From assembly GCA_002499705.1 (NCBI GenBank), contig DAMU01000047.1, forward strand, positions 23,044 through 50,417: a DNA stretch of 27,374 nt. Reading direction: 5' to 3'. The notes under the pieces are model-generated. The model worked only from the letters and a program-made list of their open reading frames with translations. It ran no database searches and was not told the origin of the DNA. Positions 1-8,150 of this stretch are shown here, piece after piece. The position numbers and the translations under genes are program-made. Position 1 is the stretch's first letter. The number at the start of each line of letters is the position of its first letter. The stretch comes from Euryarchaeota archaeon UBA91. GTDB taxonomy: Archaea > Thermoplasmatota > Poseidoniia > Poseidoniales > Poseidoniaceae.

Positions 1-20
1 CTCTGCTTAACTTACCCTTT

Positions 21-371
21 ATGGCCTTCATACAACTCTCAATCCGACTTCTTCTCTCGGGTGGACTTATTGTTGCAGCCAGTGAAATCGCAAAGAAGAA
101 CGATGTTTACGGCGCATTGATTGCTTCATTACCCCTTATCTCTATTTTTGCAATGGTTTGGTTATACAACGACACGGGTGATTCTGAACAGATTGCATCT
201 TTTAGCAAAAACATATTTTGGCTTGTCATCCCTTCTCTTGTACTGTTTCTAACGCTCCCAATGTTTCTTCAAAGGGGCATTGAATTTTGGCCAGCCTTAC
301 TCGCTTCAATTGTTCTTACGATTCTTACCTATGCTGCAGGATTAAGGCTCGCTACTGGCTCGATCTCTTAA
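21..371 (+). CDS. DUF3147-type small membrane protein
   Basis: A 116-residue, almost wholly hydrophobic protein with about four predicted membrane helices (roughly residues 5-22, 29-48, 64-83 and 89-110). The N-terminal pattern of a short helix followed by SEIAKKNDVYGALIASLPL matches what I know of the DUF3147 family, small inner-membrane proteins of unknown biochemical role. Length is normal for that family. The ATG at 21 is the only good start, and the 20 bases before it are the window edge, so an upstream operon partner cannot be excluded. The gene ends about 70 bases before the tryptophan dioxygenase on the same strand. No substrate or transport activity can be assigned from sequence; recognition is by overall pattern, not by a catalytic motif. 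Confidence 0.75.
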   Translation: MAFIQLSIRLLLSGGLIVAASEIAKKNDVYGALIASLPLISIFAMVWLYNDTGDSEQIASFSKNIFWLVIPSLVLFLTLPMFLQRGIEFWPALLASIVLTILTYAAGLRLATGSIS

Positions 372-441
372 CCTTCAAAGTTGACAGAAATACTTCTCCT
401 CTCGAGTGAAGAGTTCAAGGGCTTGGCACCGATGCAAAACC

Positions 442-1536
442 ATGACCGACCTTGCACCAGCACATCGGATGACTTATGCAGGATACTTGCAGTTGGATGA
501 GTTATTGGCTCTTCAGGATGGCCCCGAAGGTTACAACCCAGCTCCATCAAACGACGAGCAGCATTTCATTATCGTTCATCAAGCGTTTGAACTATGGTTC
601 AAATTGATTTTACGGGAATTAAAAGAAGCACATGCGCTCTTGAACCAAGAACATGTCCCAGAAGAGCAATTACCTCAGATGGTTCATCATTTAGATCGAG
701 TTACTGAAATCTTCCGATTACTTTCAAACCAATGGAAAGTTATGGAAACCCTCACCCCTCAAGGGTTCTTGGCATTCCGAGATAAACTTGGGACGTCTTC
801 TGGCTTTGAATCATGGCAGATGAGAGAATTAGAGGTATTACTTGGGCTTGAAAATTCACAACGAATGGGTGGTATGGACCCTTTGCTTCACATGAAAAAG
901 TTAGCAAAAGAGGGTAAAATAACCGATGCAGTTCTTGCCGATTTTGAGACCACTTCGAATCAACCTTCTTTGAGAGAAGCGCTCTCTGCATGGCTTGCAC
1001 GCACCCCAATCAATGGTTCTCTTGCAGGTTCAAGTGGCGATGATGAAATCATTGGAGCATTCGTGGATGGGCATGTTGCGGCTATGAGGTCGCATGGTGA
1101 AGAAGTCATAGCCCATATTGTTGCTATTGGACATGGTGAAGAAGCACCGGTTCGCGCTCGAATTGAGGCTGCAAACCAGCAAGCAGCAGACTTCCTTCGT
1201 CCAGATGGCCATGTTTCTCGTTCAAGGGCAGGTTTGCTTTTCATTGAATCGTATCGGGAACTCCCACTTCTCTCTTGGCCGCGAAAATTAATCGATTCCT
1301 TTGTTGGTTTAGAGCAATCGATGTTACTTTTCCGTTCTGCTCATGCACGTATGGTTGAACGAATGATTGGCCGAAGAATGGGAACTGGAGGTTCAAGTGG
1401 TGTAGATTATCTCGATGCTACAACTAAATACCGGGTTTTTGTTGATTTATGGGCTGTTCGAACAATGCTCGTGAAACGTGACGTCTTGCCAGATGTAGAG
1501 CAAGCCGGATTCTACGGCTTTTCCGCAAATGAGTGA
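442..1536 (+). CDS. kynA: Tryptophan 2,3-dioxygenase
   Basis: Heme enzyme that opens the indole ring of L-tryptophan with O2 to N-formylkynurenine, the first step of the kynurenine route; cytosolic, normally a homotetramer. Numbering from the ATG at 442 (364 residues), the family landmarks are present: HQAFELWFK with active-site His46, FRDKLG with the substrate-carboxylate Arg113, SSGFESWQMRELE, the proximal heme ligand His301 in SAHARMVER, and GTGGSSGVDYL with Thr315. A GTG at 406 would add 12 residues of no family resemblance, so the ATG at 442 is preferred. Length falls between short bacterial forms (about 280) and animal forms (about 400). No kynureninase or formamidase lies in the window. 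Its stop is only two bases from the stop of the convergent RpoK-like gene. Confidence 0.93.
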   Translation: MTDLAPAHRMTYAGYLQLDELLALQDGPEGYNPAPSNDEQHFIIVHQAFELWFKLILRELKEAHALLNQEHVPEEQLPQMVHHLDRVTEIFRLLSNQWKVMETLTPQGFLAFRDKLGTSSGFESWQMRELEVLLGLENSQRMGGMDPLLHMKKLAKEGKITDAVLADFETTSNQPSLREALSAWLARTPINGSLAGSSGDDEIIGAFVDGHVAAMRSHGEEVIAHIVAIGHGEEAPVRARIEAANQQAADFLRPDGHVSRSRAGLLFIESYRELPLLSWPRKLIDSFVGLEQSMLLFRSAHARMVERMIGRRMGTGGSSGVDYLDATTKYRVFVDLWAVRTMLVKRDVLPDVEQAGFYGFSANE

Positions 1537-1538
1537 AA

Positions 1539-1892
1539 TCACTCGAGATGTGGGTCGATATCGATTGGGATGAGTTCATGCTCATACTCATACAATGCGA
1601 TTTTAAGAGGGTCTAATACGAAGCGAACCGATGCTTCTTCAATACCGTAGAGAGAAATCAATTCTTCTCTGAACGCTTCACGAAGGACTTCTTCGTTGGC
1701 ATAAAGGGGGGCTCCCATTCCAATTTGAAGTGCGCGTGCACCAATAATTCGAGCTCGTTCAAATCGTGTGTGGAGTCGTGCTGGTTTAACCATTTGATAC
1801 ACCTGCGAGTACACCCGCATTTGGCCGACCTGTCTACTGTTCTTGAACCTAACCCCTAACACAATCGGTTGAACAGGCCTATTCTTCTTCAT
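1539..1892 (-). CDS. rpoK: RpoK/Rpb6-like RNA polymerase subunit, divergent
   Basis: Likely the archaeal Rpb6 equivalent, a small subunit that stabilises the RNA polymerase clamp and assembly. Residues 42-63 (TRFERARIIGARALQIGMGAP) are the signature Rpb6 core, and DPLKIALYEYEHELIPI near residues 94-110 matches the second conserved block, DPxxIAxxE...IP. It is odd in three ways: a roughly 40-residue N-terminal extension, an insertion of about 30 residues (64-92) between the two blocks, and a C-terminus lacking the usual RRxLPDG ending. At 117 residues it is longer than usual archaeal RpoK (about 55-95). The start at 1892 overlaps the end of the upstream thioredoxin-like gene by 14 bases, so the two are probably co-transcribed. 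It could be the sole RpoK of this organism or a paralogue; the window cannot decide. Confidence 0.75.
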   Translation of the reverse strand: MKKNRPVQPIVLGVRFKNSRQVGQMRVYSQVYQMVKPARLHTRFERARIIGARALQIGMGAPLYANEEVLREAFREELISLYGIEEASVRFVLDPLKIALYEYEHELIPIDIDPHLE

Positions 1893-2772
1893 GAAATTCT
1901 TGTTTTGACAGGTTCCAACGCATGTAAAGAGCAGGGCCTAAACACAGAATGAGAACAACCGTCCACAGGCTCGCATTTTGCCCGGGTGATAGCCCGAGAT
2001 TGGTCTTTGATGTTTCAACTCCAATCTCTTGACTGAGTTCAAAGCCACCGATTGGGTTTGAGGAATCACTCACCAGTTGATAGACGCCAGTTTGTTCTAA
2101 AATTACAACGATGTGGCCGTTTAAATTTTCCACCAATTCCGAAATATTCGCAGAACTGTTTGACGCATTGAACTGCATCAAACCCGTCGCAAGATGAGGG
2201 TGAGTTCGATTACGGGTTTGGTGGTCGATGGCTTCTGTTCGCCAGATGCTTACCATGTCTCCTCGGGAGGCTTGCCATGTGAGGGTGCCGTTGTCAAACT
2301 GGAGATTTGAAAGCCCTCCAAAATCTGACGAGCGCTTGGAGAGAGCGTTTGAAAGCTCAAGTGCCTGACTGGAGCCAGTGAGTAGTCCTTCACTGTTTAA
2401 CACTAAACTGGGCAGAAATAACAATCGGTGTTCGTTTGAAAAACGTAGTTTAGAAGCGCTCAAGAAAGAATCATCCTGTGTTGATGGGTGATGTTGCAAC
2501 ACAAACGTATCGCTTCGGTTTAACTGGTCAATCTCACCTTCAATCAGTTCGCAAGGTTCACACCAATCAGCACCGTAATATTCGACCAAGTGTTCGATTC
2601 GCTCACCTTCACAATTCACTGATTGAAGACAGTTCGAATCGAAAAGAACCACATCATGCATTGTTGCAAATATCGGTTCTTGGGCCGAGACATGTTGCGA
2701 TGGAGGCAGTGATGAGATGAGCATGACACAGATTGCCAGTACTGCCATAACCCGTGAATGAGTTCTCGCCAT
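1879..2772 (-). CDS. Membrane-anchored extracytoplasmic thioredoxin-like protein
   Basis: A 297-residue exported protein. An N-terminal signal sequence (about residues 8-31, ending near HVSAQE) leads into a thioredoxin-like domain with the active-site motif WCEPC (Cys71, Cys74) and a likely cis-proline segment FLPSLVL about 50 residues later. Two further cysteines (48, 54) lie just before the domain. The C-terminal half has several N-x-S/T sequons and no recognised domain, then a single membrane helix (about 268-287, SLWTVVLILCLGPALYMRW) and a short charged tail. It faces ctaA divergently with 14 bases between start codons, which suggests, but does not show, a role in disulfide or copper-site handling for the respiratory oxidase. 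A start at the internal Met9 is possible and would widen that gap. Confidence 0.7.
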   Translation of the reverse strand: MARTHSRVMAVLAICVMLISSLPPSQHVSAQEPIFATMHDVVLFDSNCLQSVNCEGERIEHLVEYYGADWCEPCELIEGEIDQLNRSDTFVLQHHPSTQDDSFLSASKLRFSNEHRLLFLPSLVLNSEGLLTGSSQALELSNALSKRSSDFGGLSNLQFDNGTLTWQASRGDMVSIWRTEAIDHQTRNRTHPHLATGLMQFNASNSSANISELVENLNGHIVVILEQTGVYQLVSDSSNPIGGFELSQEIGVETSKTNLGLSPGQNASLWTVVLILCLGPALYMRWNLSKQEFHEEE

Positions 2773-2786
2773 CAGTCCATGGGTAA

Positions 2787-3884
2787 ATGAATGTGTTCAA
2801 AAGGGGTCTGCTCCCACCATCACCCATGGGGCAGGCGTGGTGGAGACGACCGTCCACTCTTCCAGTTGTACTTCTCGTAATGGCTCTTTGCATCATCATA
2901 GCAGGGGGGACGATACGTATTCACGATGCAGGAGAATCATGTCCGGATTGGCCTCAATGTTTCGGAACATGGGGTTTTGATATCTCTGTGGAAGAGCAGG
3001 GTGAGTATTGGGATGAGAACCCAGATGAAATTGACTCGAGAGGTGCAGATTATCGCTACACTACGTTCGAGATTTTTTCCGAATGGTTTCATCGGATGTT
3101 GGTTGGCGTCATTGCAGTACCCGTCTTATTGAATGCCCTGATGGCGCGCAAAATGATCGACGTGTATGGTAAAACAGTCTATCGTTCAACACTGCTTTCG
3201 GGCGTGCTCCTGATTATTCAAGCATTGGTCGGTGCATTGACCGTTGCGATGGACAATGTCGATTGGTCGGTTGCATTGCATCTCTCACTTGCAAGTATAT
3301 TCACTTCTACGTTCATCTATCAGCATTTTGCGATGAGGAAATCAGAGGGCTCCACTTGGGAAATATTCTCTATGAATCCAGAGTTCATAAGCGCGAATAA
3401 AACTCGGGTTGATGCGATGGTTGGCTCTGTTTTCACGCTCTTAATTCTAGGTGCATGGGTGTCTTCCACCGCTGGTGGACAGTATAATCAGGCCTGTTCT
3501 GTCGGTTTTCCGAACGGATGGCCGAAATGTAACGGGTCGTTCCTTCCCTCATTCGACGGGCCCGGGGTCTTGGTTCAAATGATTCATCGATTTGGTGCCT
3601 TGCTTGTTGGTTTGGTTTTACTCTTCGGTTCTGCTAGACTGCGTAGTGAAGCAAAAATTCACGAATCCACTCCAATGTTTGGTCGTATTACTGAAATGGC
3701 GACTGGGTTGTGGATTCTGAACGTCATGGTTGGCGGCTCATACATCATTCTTGCAAAGATGGACGACTTCCCGGAATGGATTTCATTACTCCACTTGGTC
3801 TTTGGAGTCAGCTGTTTCCTCGTAGCCGTGACAGCCTCTTTCTTTTTACGCCTCTCGTCCTCCCACCAACCTGAGGAGGAGTGA
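2787..3884 (+). CDS. ctaA: Heme A synthase (CtaA/COX15 family)
   Basis: Integral membrane enzyme that oxidises the C8 methyl of heme O to the formyl group of heme A for heme-copper oxidases. About eight membrane helices are visible, in the family's two four-helix halves. The four expected heme-ligand histidines are present: His102 (EWFHRMLVG), His165 (VALHLSLAS), His267 (MIHRFGALLVG) and His336 (LLHLVFGV). Both extracytoplasmic cysteine pairs are kept: SCPDWPQCFG (Cys52, Cys58) and ACSVGFPNGWPKCNG (Cys237, Cys248). The length of 365 residues is typical of the longer, two-Cys-pair form. The ATG at 2787 is used, with Met14 at 2826 an alternative. It overlaps the annotated upstream limit of ctaB, indicating a two-gene operon. 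Confidence 0.93.
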   Translation: MNVFKRGLLPPSPMGQAWWRRPSTLPVVLLVMALCIIIAGGTIRIHDAGESCPDWPQCFGTWGFDISVEEQGEYWDENPDEIDSRGADYRYTTFEIFSEWFHRMLVGVIAVPVLLNALMARKMIDVYGKTVYRSTLLSGVLLIIQALVGALTVAMDNVDWSVALHLSLASIFTSTFIYQHFAMRKSEGSTWEIFSMNPEFISANKTRVDAMVGSVFTLLILGAWVSSTAGGQYNQACSVGFPNGWPKCNGSFLPSFDGPGVLVQMIHRFGALLVGLVLLFGSARLRSEAKIHESTPMFGRITEMATGLWILNVMVGGSYIILAKMDDFPEWISLLHLVFGVSCFLVAVTASFFLRLSSSHQPEEE

Positions 3885-3886
3885 AC

Positions 3887-4903
3887 TTGTCTGATGCGGG
3901 ACCCGTTGAATCACCTCCTCATCCTGGTTGGTTCAAAGTATTCACGCAACTCATGAAACTTCGAGTAATTGTCTTGCTCCAAGTGACCGCTGTTTGCGCT
4001 ATTTTGGTTCACGACCTTCTTGCTCGGCACGGACTTATCGACATCGACCGCTCCTGGGCAGACACGATGTATACTGTTGCGCTAACTGTTGTTGCTGGAA
4101 CTCTATCAGCAGGTGGTTCAAATTCGATTAACATGTGGTATGATGCAGACATCGACCCGCACATGCGCCGTACGATGAACCGTCCAATTCCTTTGGGGCA
4201 TATTTCAGCCCGAGGTGCCTTAGTGTTTGGTTTATTTTTGGCAATCTTAGGTTCATCCATGTTTTTCCTCGTCCATTGGAAAGCAGCCTTTTGGTCCTTT
4301 TTCTCAGTAGCATTCTACGTTCTGGTCTATTCAATATGGCTAAAGCGTCGTACACCTCAAAATATTGTAATTGGCGGAATTGCGGGTGCGACACCACCGT
4401 TGATTGGTTGGGCTGCTGCTGCCGCCTCTTCTCTTCATTCAAGCAATCCCTTTGATCTTGGCTCACCAATTCCGTGGATGCTCTTTTTGTTGATTTTCCT
4501 GTGGACACCACCTCACTTTTGGGCTTTGGCGCTGTATCGTTCAGGTGAATATGGGGACGTGAATATCCCAATGTTAAACGAAGTAAAAGGTCCAGAGCAC
4601 ACTGTTTTTCAATCTAAAATCTACTGTGTTCTTCTTTTCATGCTTGGTTCTGTCCCTTGTTTTTGGCCAGAATGTGGACTTCCTCTCCTATGGGCTTTCC
4701 TCGCTGGTGGTTTGACACTTTGGTATTCAAAATCAGTTTGGGATATCGATCCGCTTGAAGAACTTGATGAAAATGGACGAATGCCGAAAGCTGCCCGCTC
4801 CTTTTTCCGGTCGATATACTACTTGGGTTGGATGCATGTTGCCTTAGTGGTCGTCTGTATCATTCCACCTGAATGGCTTGGATTCTTTGGACCCTTGGCC
4901 TGA
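3887..4903 (+). CDS. ctaB: Protoheme IX farnesyltransferase (heme O synthase)
   Basis: UbiA-superfamily membrane prenyltransferase that adds farnesyl to heme B to make heme O, the substrate of CtaA just upstream. The first aspartate-rich motif is NMWYDADIDPHMRRTMNRP, and a second conserved stretch is RSGEYGDVNIPMLNEVKG; TPPLIGW and WTPPHFWALAL are also family signatures. Seven to nine membrane helices are visible. Start choice: GAGGAGG at 3873-3879 sits one base before a GTG at 3881 (which overlaps the ctaA stop) but seven bases before a TTG at 3887, so the TTG has the better spacing and is reported here; the GTG would add two residues. Translational coupling to ctaA is likely either way. Confidence 0.92.
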   Translation: MSDAGPVESPPHPGWFKVFTQLMKLRVIVLLQVTAVCAILVHDLLARHGLIDIDRSWADTMYTVALTVVAGTLSAGGSNSINMWYDADIDPHMRRTMNRPIPLGHISARGALVFGLFLAILGSSMFFLVHWKAAFWSFFSVAFYVLVYSIWLKRRTPQNIVIGGIAGATPPLIGWAAAAASSLHSSNPFDLGSPIPWMLFLLIFLWTPPHFWALALYRSGEYGDVNIPMLNEVKGPEHTVFQSKIYCVLLFMLGSVPCFWPECGLPLLWAFLAGGLTLWYSKSVWDIDPLEELDENGRMPKAARSFFRSIYYLGWMHVALVVVCIIPPEWLGFFGPLA

Positions 4904-4943
4904 GTGTCTCGGTTTTGTCCTAATTCTGTGTGCGGTGTCAACC

Positions 4944-4957
4944 GTCATGTTCATGAC
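4944..4957. repeat. Perfect 14-base palindrome between ctaB and tRNA-Ser
   Basis: GTCATG TT CATGAC forms six-base arms around two bases, 41 bases after the ctaB stop and 25 bases before the tRNA. It could be a protein operator or the start of an RNA hairpin; nothing else identifies it. Confidence 0.4.
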
Positions 4958-4981
4958 TGCCTCGACGGTCGCCGAGTTACT

Positions 4982-5068
4982 GCGGCAGTCGCATAGCCTG
5001 GCCATTGCGCTGGATTGCTAATCCAGTGGTGTTTCACCTCGGGAGTTCAAATCTCCCCTGCCGCGCCA
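4982..5068 (+). tRNA. trnS-GCU: tRNA-Ser (anticodon GCU), CCA encoded
   Basis: A class II tRNA can be folded by hand. The acceptor stem is GCGGCAG (4982-4988) with CTGCCGC (5058-5064). The anticodon stem is CTGGA/TCCAG around loop TTGCTAA, giving anticodon GCT at 5017-5019. The variable arm is long, TGGTG-TTT-CACC (about 5027-5038). The T arm is GGGAG-TTCAAAT-CTCCC (5041-5057). The discriminator base is G5065, and CCA at 5066-5068 is encoded in the DNA. The GCU anticodon reads AGC and AGU serine codons. The long variable arm excludes most amino acids, and the anticodon excludes leucine. No intron is seen in the anticodon loop. Confidence 0.95.
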
Positions 5069-5071
5069 TCC

Positions 5072-8023
5072 TCAGTCAAAGAAATCTTCGAATTCATCAG
5101 CAGTAATACGTGCTCCAGATTGCCGGTTTCGTGCCTTCATAATTCGGGATAATCGCTTTCTCTTTTTGATAAGAATTGGCAATGAAATCATGCTAATGAC
5201 GAGCGTTAATAATGCAATAATTCCAGTTGTTTGGAATTCATCAACTTCCATGTAGTCGGTTAGAGTACCGAGCCATTCAACGCCAAGTGGCGGCTCAGGT
5301 TCTGGAGGAGGGATTGGGATTAGGTGCTGATTGTAGTCCCACCATTGGTCTTGAATCACGACTCGGATTGTATTTACTGGATAATCAACTTCAAGCAATT
5401 GATTGCCAACAGAATCGACAGGTGCTAAGACATAGTATAACGTTCTCCATGGCCGAATATTGTCATCGTCAATCCCACTTTGGTTGTAGTAGCCGGTTTC
5501 TCCTTCTGCTCCAGTTAGACCGGATTCTACAGGTGTAAGGAAACTCAAATCAATGCCATCAGGTTGTTGATCGGTTTGATAGAGGTTCCAAGTCACGTTA
5601 CCCGATGTTTCTTGTTCTGGCCAAACCCAACTCATGTTCAAATCATAACACATTGACCAATCGTTTTCAATTTTATAGCACTCACTGTCATTGGTGAAGG
5701 TGACAGAGTGCTGAAGATTGGAGACTGCTTTTTCTGGTGGAATAGCATCACCACAGAATGCGACCGGTTGTCCAAAATCATCTCTCGATATCTCAATATG
5801 AAGGAAATCAGGTGTGCCTTCGCGATTTGCAGGCATGATGGCATATGACGCACAGGTATTGGTTTCAAGCGGTGTAGGGTCAATCCACGAATTGGTGCTC
5901 GTATCCAATGAGGCAACCAGTGTATTAATGGTCAATGTTTCCCAGATAATTTCGTTGAAGTCAGGATAGGGAGATGGGAAAATAGTTCCCGCATTGTTTT
6001 GGATGGTGAGTTTGTAAATCATCCACGAACCTATGTACTGGTTTTCAGTATCTCCGGTCGGATTCCATTGAAGTTCAATGCTACCGCCTTGAAGTTGTTC
6101 AAATTCAATTTCACCCATACTGATGTTTGCAGGAGGTGAGTTTCCGATAATGAGAATTACACCGTTTTGGTAGAGTGTTACATCAAAGGAATGGTCCAGA
6201 TTCTTGGTATATTCATCGAACGTAGTCCAAATATTGTCTTCAAGAGAGGGGAGGTATCGAATCTCTACGGTCTCAAGTGGTATGTTGGACGGCAAGAGGG
6301 CAGAGGTATTGAGGTGGATGTCCATATGGTCCATCCCTGTATTGCTTGAGTCGTCTTCACTTGACAGCACTTCAAAAGAAAGGAGAAGCAAAGGCTCTCT
6401 TCCTTCTCCAATTCCATATTGTGTACCGAGGACAGGTAAAATCGATTGATAGTTGAGGTAAGAAAGCGAGCGAGTTACTGCTTGTCCGGTGAAATAAGGT
6501 TCGTTATCAAGGTCAACATAATTGTAAAGCGTAATCTCTTTGTGAACTGATTCAAGCACACCGAAGTTATCCGTGACTCTCAAGGTAATGGTGTGGTCGC
6601 CAAGTCCAAGAACGGATCCAGATATGTTGAGCAATTGGCCATACCCGAGACTGATGATTCCAGATACCCACCACGAATAGTTGAGTGGCGCAGCGGCAGT
6701 AGTACCTGTTCGAGCGACCATTTCGATGTATTCTCCAGTCGTGTATGTGCCAAGCGGGTTGCTCTGAACAATAACAGCGTTGATATCTCCTGCGATAACA
6801 TCGGTTTGTTCACTGAGGCTGTTATCACCCATCTTTGCATCAGAACCTTCTGCGAATGTGACAGGCACACTGATTGTCAATGTACGCCCAGCTCCGACGA
6901 TGGTGAGGTTGAACATACACACTTCAGAATCACCTGGCTTGAAATCACTCAAAACGCACTGCGTTTCATCTTCAACATCACCAATCGGGTCGTAGACCTG
7001 GAAAGAAATGATTACATTAGCAATCGTCAAGTTCCCTTTATTGGAAATTGTTGAATGCACCATGTTTTCTCCGAAGTAATAATCGCTTGATGACGAATCA
7101 TGGCCCGGAGCCATTGATGTTGCTTGTAAATCGATTGTATCGTCAAAAATAACGGTAATTTGCGACAGGTCATTTTGAGCATTTAGATCTGAATATGGGG
7201 TGCCTGTACTGCTGAACATGCCCCAAAGAAGTGTAAACGTTCCTTGAGAAGAGTGAGAAAATGCTGGCATGGCTCGTGAGAATGAGGAAACTCCACCCCA
7301 GGATGGTAGATTCGAGACATTGGTGTACGATTCTGCGAGAAGCATTGTTTCACCTTCATTCCAGAGCTGCCATCCGAGTTCAGCAACAAAGTTACATGTG
7401 CCACAAGCAGTGACTGAACCAACGATTTGCATATCGTAATCGATGTTTGTATTGAGGATGGATTTACCTCCGTAAACAGCGAGGTTCGAGAGCGTGCTGG
7501 TTGGGTCATAGGCTGTATCTACGGCGAGGTCGACAAAGGACCTTGTTAGATTGACTTGGAATGTGAGTGTGTCATCACTTGGGTCTTGGTCTTGCAAATC
7601 AAAAGCATAAACGATTGTAAATGTCCCTTCATCTCCTGAAGGATTCCAAGAAGTTGATGAAGTGAAGTCGGTAATTGTCCCCGGATATACGATCGGTAAA
7701 GAGAAACTTCCCCGTTCATCGTAATTTGATTTACAGACTGCTGTATCGATTACGCCTTCACAAGCATACCACCATAAAACACGGTTGGAAATTGATTGAA
7801 GTCCTTCATTCTCAAGAGTCAAATTGAAAGAAATAGGGTCCCATGAAGAGAGCCAAGCATCTTCGAGTGGTGAATTGGAGGCTTTTAGGGATAAATCTCC
7901 AGGTTCTACTGCTGCGACGCTTGGTAGAGTCAAAAGCCCGGTAAAGGATGCGATGAGGAGCAGGAATACCAGTGAAATACTTCCGCATTTCCGCCTCGAA
8001 TCACGTGGAGCATAGCGCGACAT
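5072..8023 (-). CDS. Large secreted cell-surface protein, C-terminally anchored
   Basis: A 983-residue protein with no assigned function. Residues about 14-38 are a signal peptide (hydrophobic LVFLLLIASFTGLLTLPSVAA). The body is built of beta-sandwich-like modules: CARDB-like stretches in the first 400 residues, a PKD/Ig-like module around 410-500 (ending GDHTITLRVTDNFG), and fibronectin-like stretches after 640. There are many N-x-S/T glycosylation sequons and several paired cysteines. Near 945-965 is one membrane helix (IIALLTLVISMISLPILI) followed by KKRKR, so the short tail is cytoplasmic. The stop lies four bases beyond the tRNA CCA, on the opposite strand. The ATG at 8023 has AGAGG about nine bases upstream. 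A structural or adhesive envelope role is inferred from architecture only. Confidence 0.85.
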   Translation of the reverse strand: MSRYAPRDSRRKCGSISLVFLLLIASFTGLLTLPSVAAVEPGDLSLKASNSPLEDAWLSSWDPISFNLTLENEGLQSISNRVLWWYACEGVIDTAVCKSNYDERGSFSLPIVYPGTITDFTSSTSWNPSGDEGTFTIVYAFDLQDQDPSDDTLTFQVNLTRSFVDLAVDTAYDPTSTLSNLAVYGGKSILNTNIDYDMQIVGSVTACGTCNFVAELGWQLWNEGETMLLAESYTNVSNLPSWGGVSSFSRAMPAFSHSSQGTFTLLWGMFSSTGTPYSDLNAQNDLSQITVIFDDTIDLQATSMAPGHDSSSSDYYFGENMVHSTISNKGNLTIANVIISFQVYDPIGDVEDETQCVLSDFKPGDSEVCMFNLTIVGAGRTLTISVPVTFAEGSDAKMGDNSLSEQTDVIAGDINAVIVQSNPLGTYTTGEYIEMVARTGTTAAAPLNYSWWVSGIISLGYGQLLNISGSVLGLGDHTITLRVTDNFGVLESVHKEITLYNYVDLDNEPYFTGQAVTRSLSYLNYQSILPVLGTQYGIGEGREPLLLLSFEVLSSEDDSSNTGMDHMDIHLNTSALLPSNIPLETVEIRYLPSLEDNIWTTFDEYTKNLDHSFDVTLYQNGVILIIGNSPPANISMGEIEFEQLQGGSIELQWNPTGDTENQYIGSWMIYKLTIQNNAGTIFPSPYPDFNEIIWETLTINTLVASLDTSTNSWIDPTPLETNTCASYAIMPANREGTPDFLHIEISRDDFGQPVAFCGDAIPPEKAVSNLQHSVTFTNDSECYKIENDWSMCYDLNMSWVWPEQETSGNVTWNLYQTDQQPDGIDLSFLTPVESGLTGAEGETGYYNQSGIDDDNIRPWRTLYYVLAPVDSVGNQLLEVDYPVNTIRVVIQDQWWDYNQHLIPIPPPEPEPPLGVEWLGTLTDYMEVDEFQTTGIIALLTLVISMISLPILIKKRKRLSRIMKARNRQSGARITADEFEDFFD

Positions 8024-8041
8024 TAACAGGTGCCTCTCATC

Positions 8042-8075
8042 GGGGCTTCAAAGACTCATCGCCCCCGAAGGGGGC
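8042..8075 (-). promoter_or_regulatory. Leader of surface-protein gene with two mutually exclusive stems
   Basis: GCCCCC-GAA-GGGGGC (8061-8075) is a perfect inverted repeat. The arm at 8061-8065 is also complementary to GGGGC at 8042-8046, so in the minus-strand mRNA the middle arm can pair either upstream or downstream, next to the ribosome binding site and the start at 8023. The minus-strand hairpin can also form a C(UUCG)G tetraloop. Confidence 0.35.
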
Positions 8076-8150
8076 ATAGTTGCGATAATTTGATGATTTG
8101 CACCAACTCCATGCGGCAACCTCTTCAATCGCCGAACATTACCGTTGTTC

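Noticed and set aside
4128..4571. Minus-strand open frame inside ctaB
   Set aside because: It is antisense to conserved prenyltransferase motifs and lacks a recognisable protein pattern or ribosome site.
4982..5068. tRNA-Leu as an alternative for the class II tRNA
   Set aside because: The anticodon loop TTGCTAA gives GCU, a serine anticodon.
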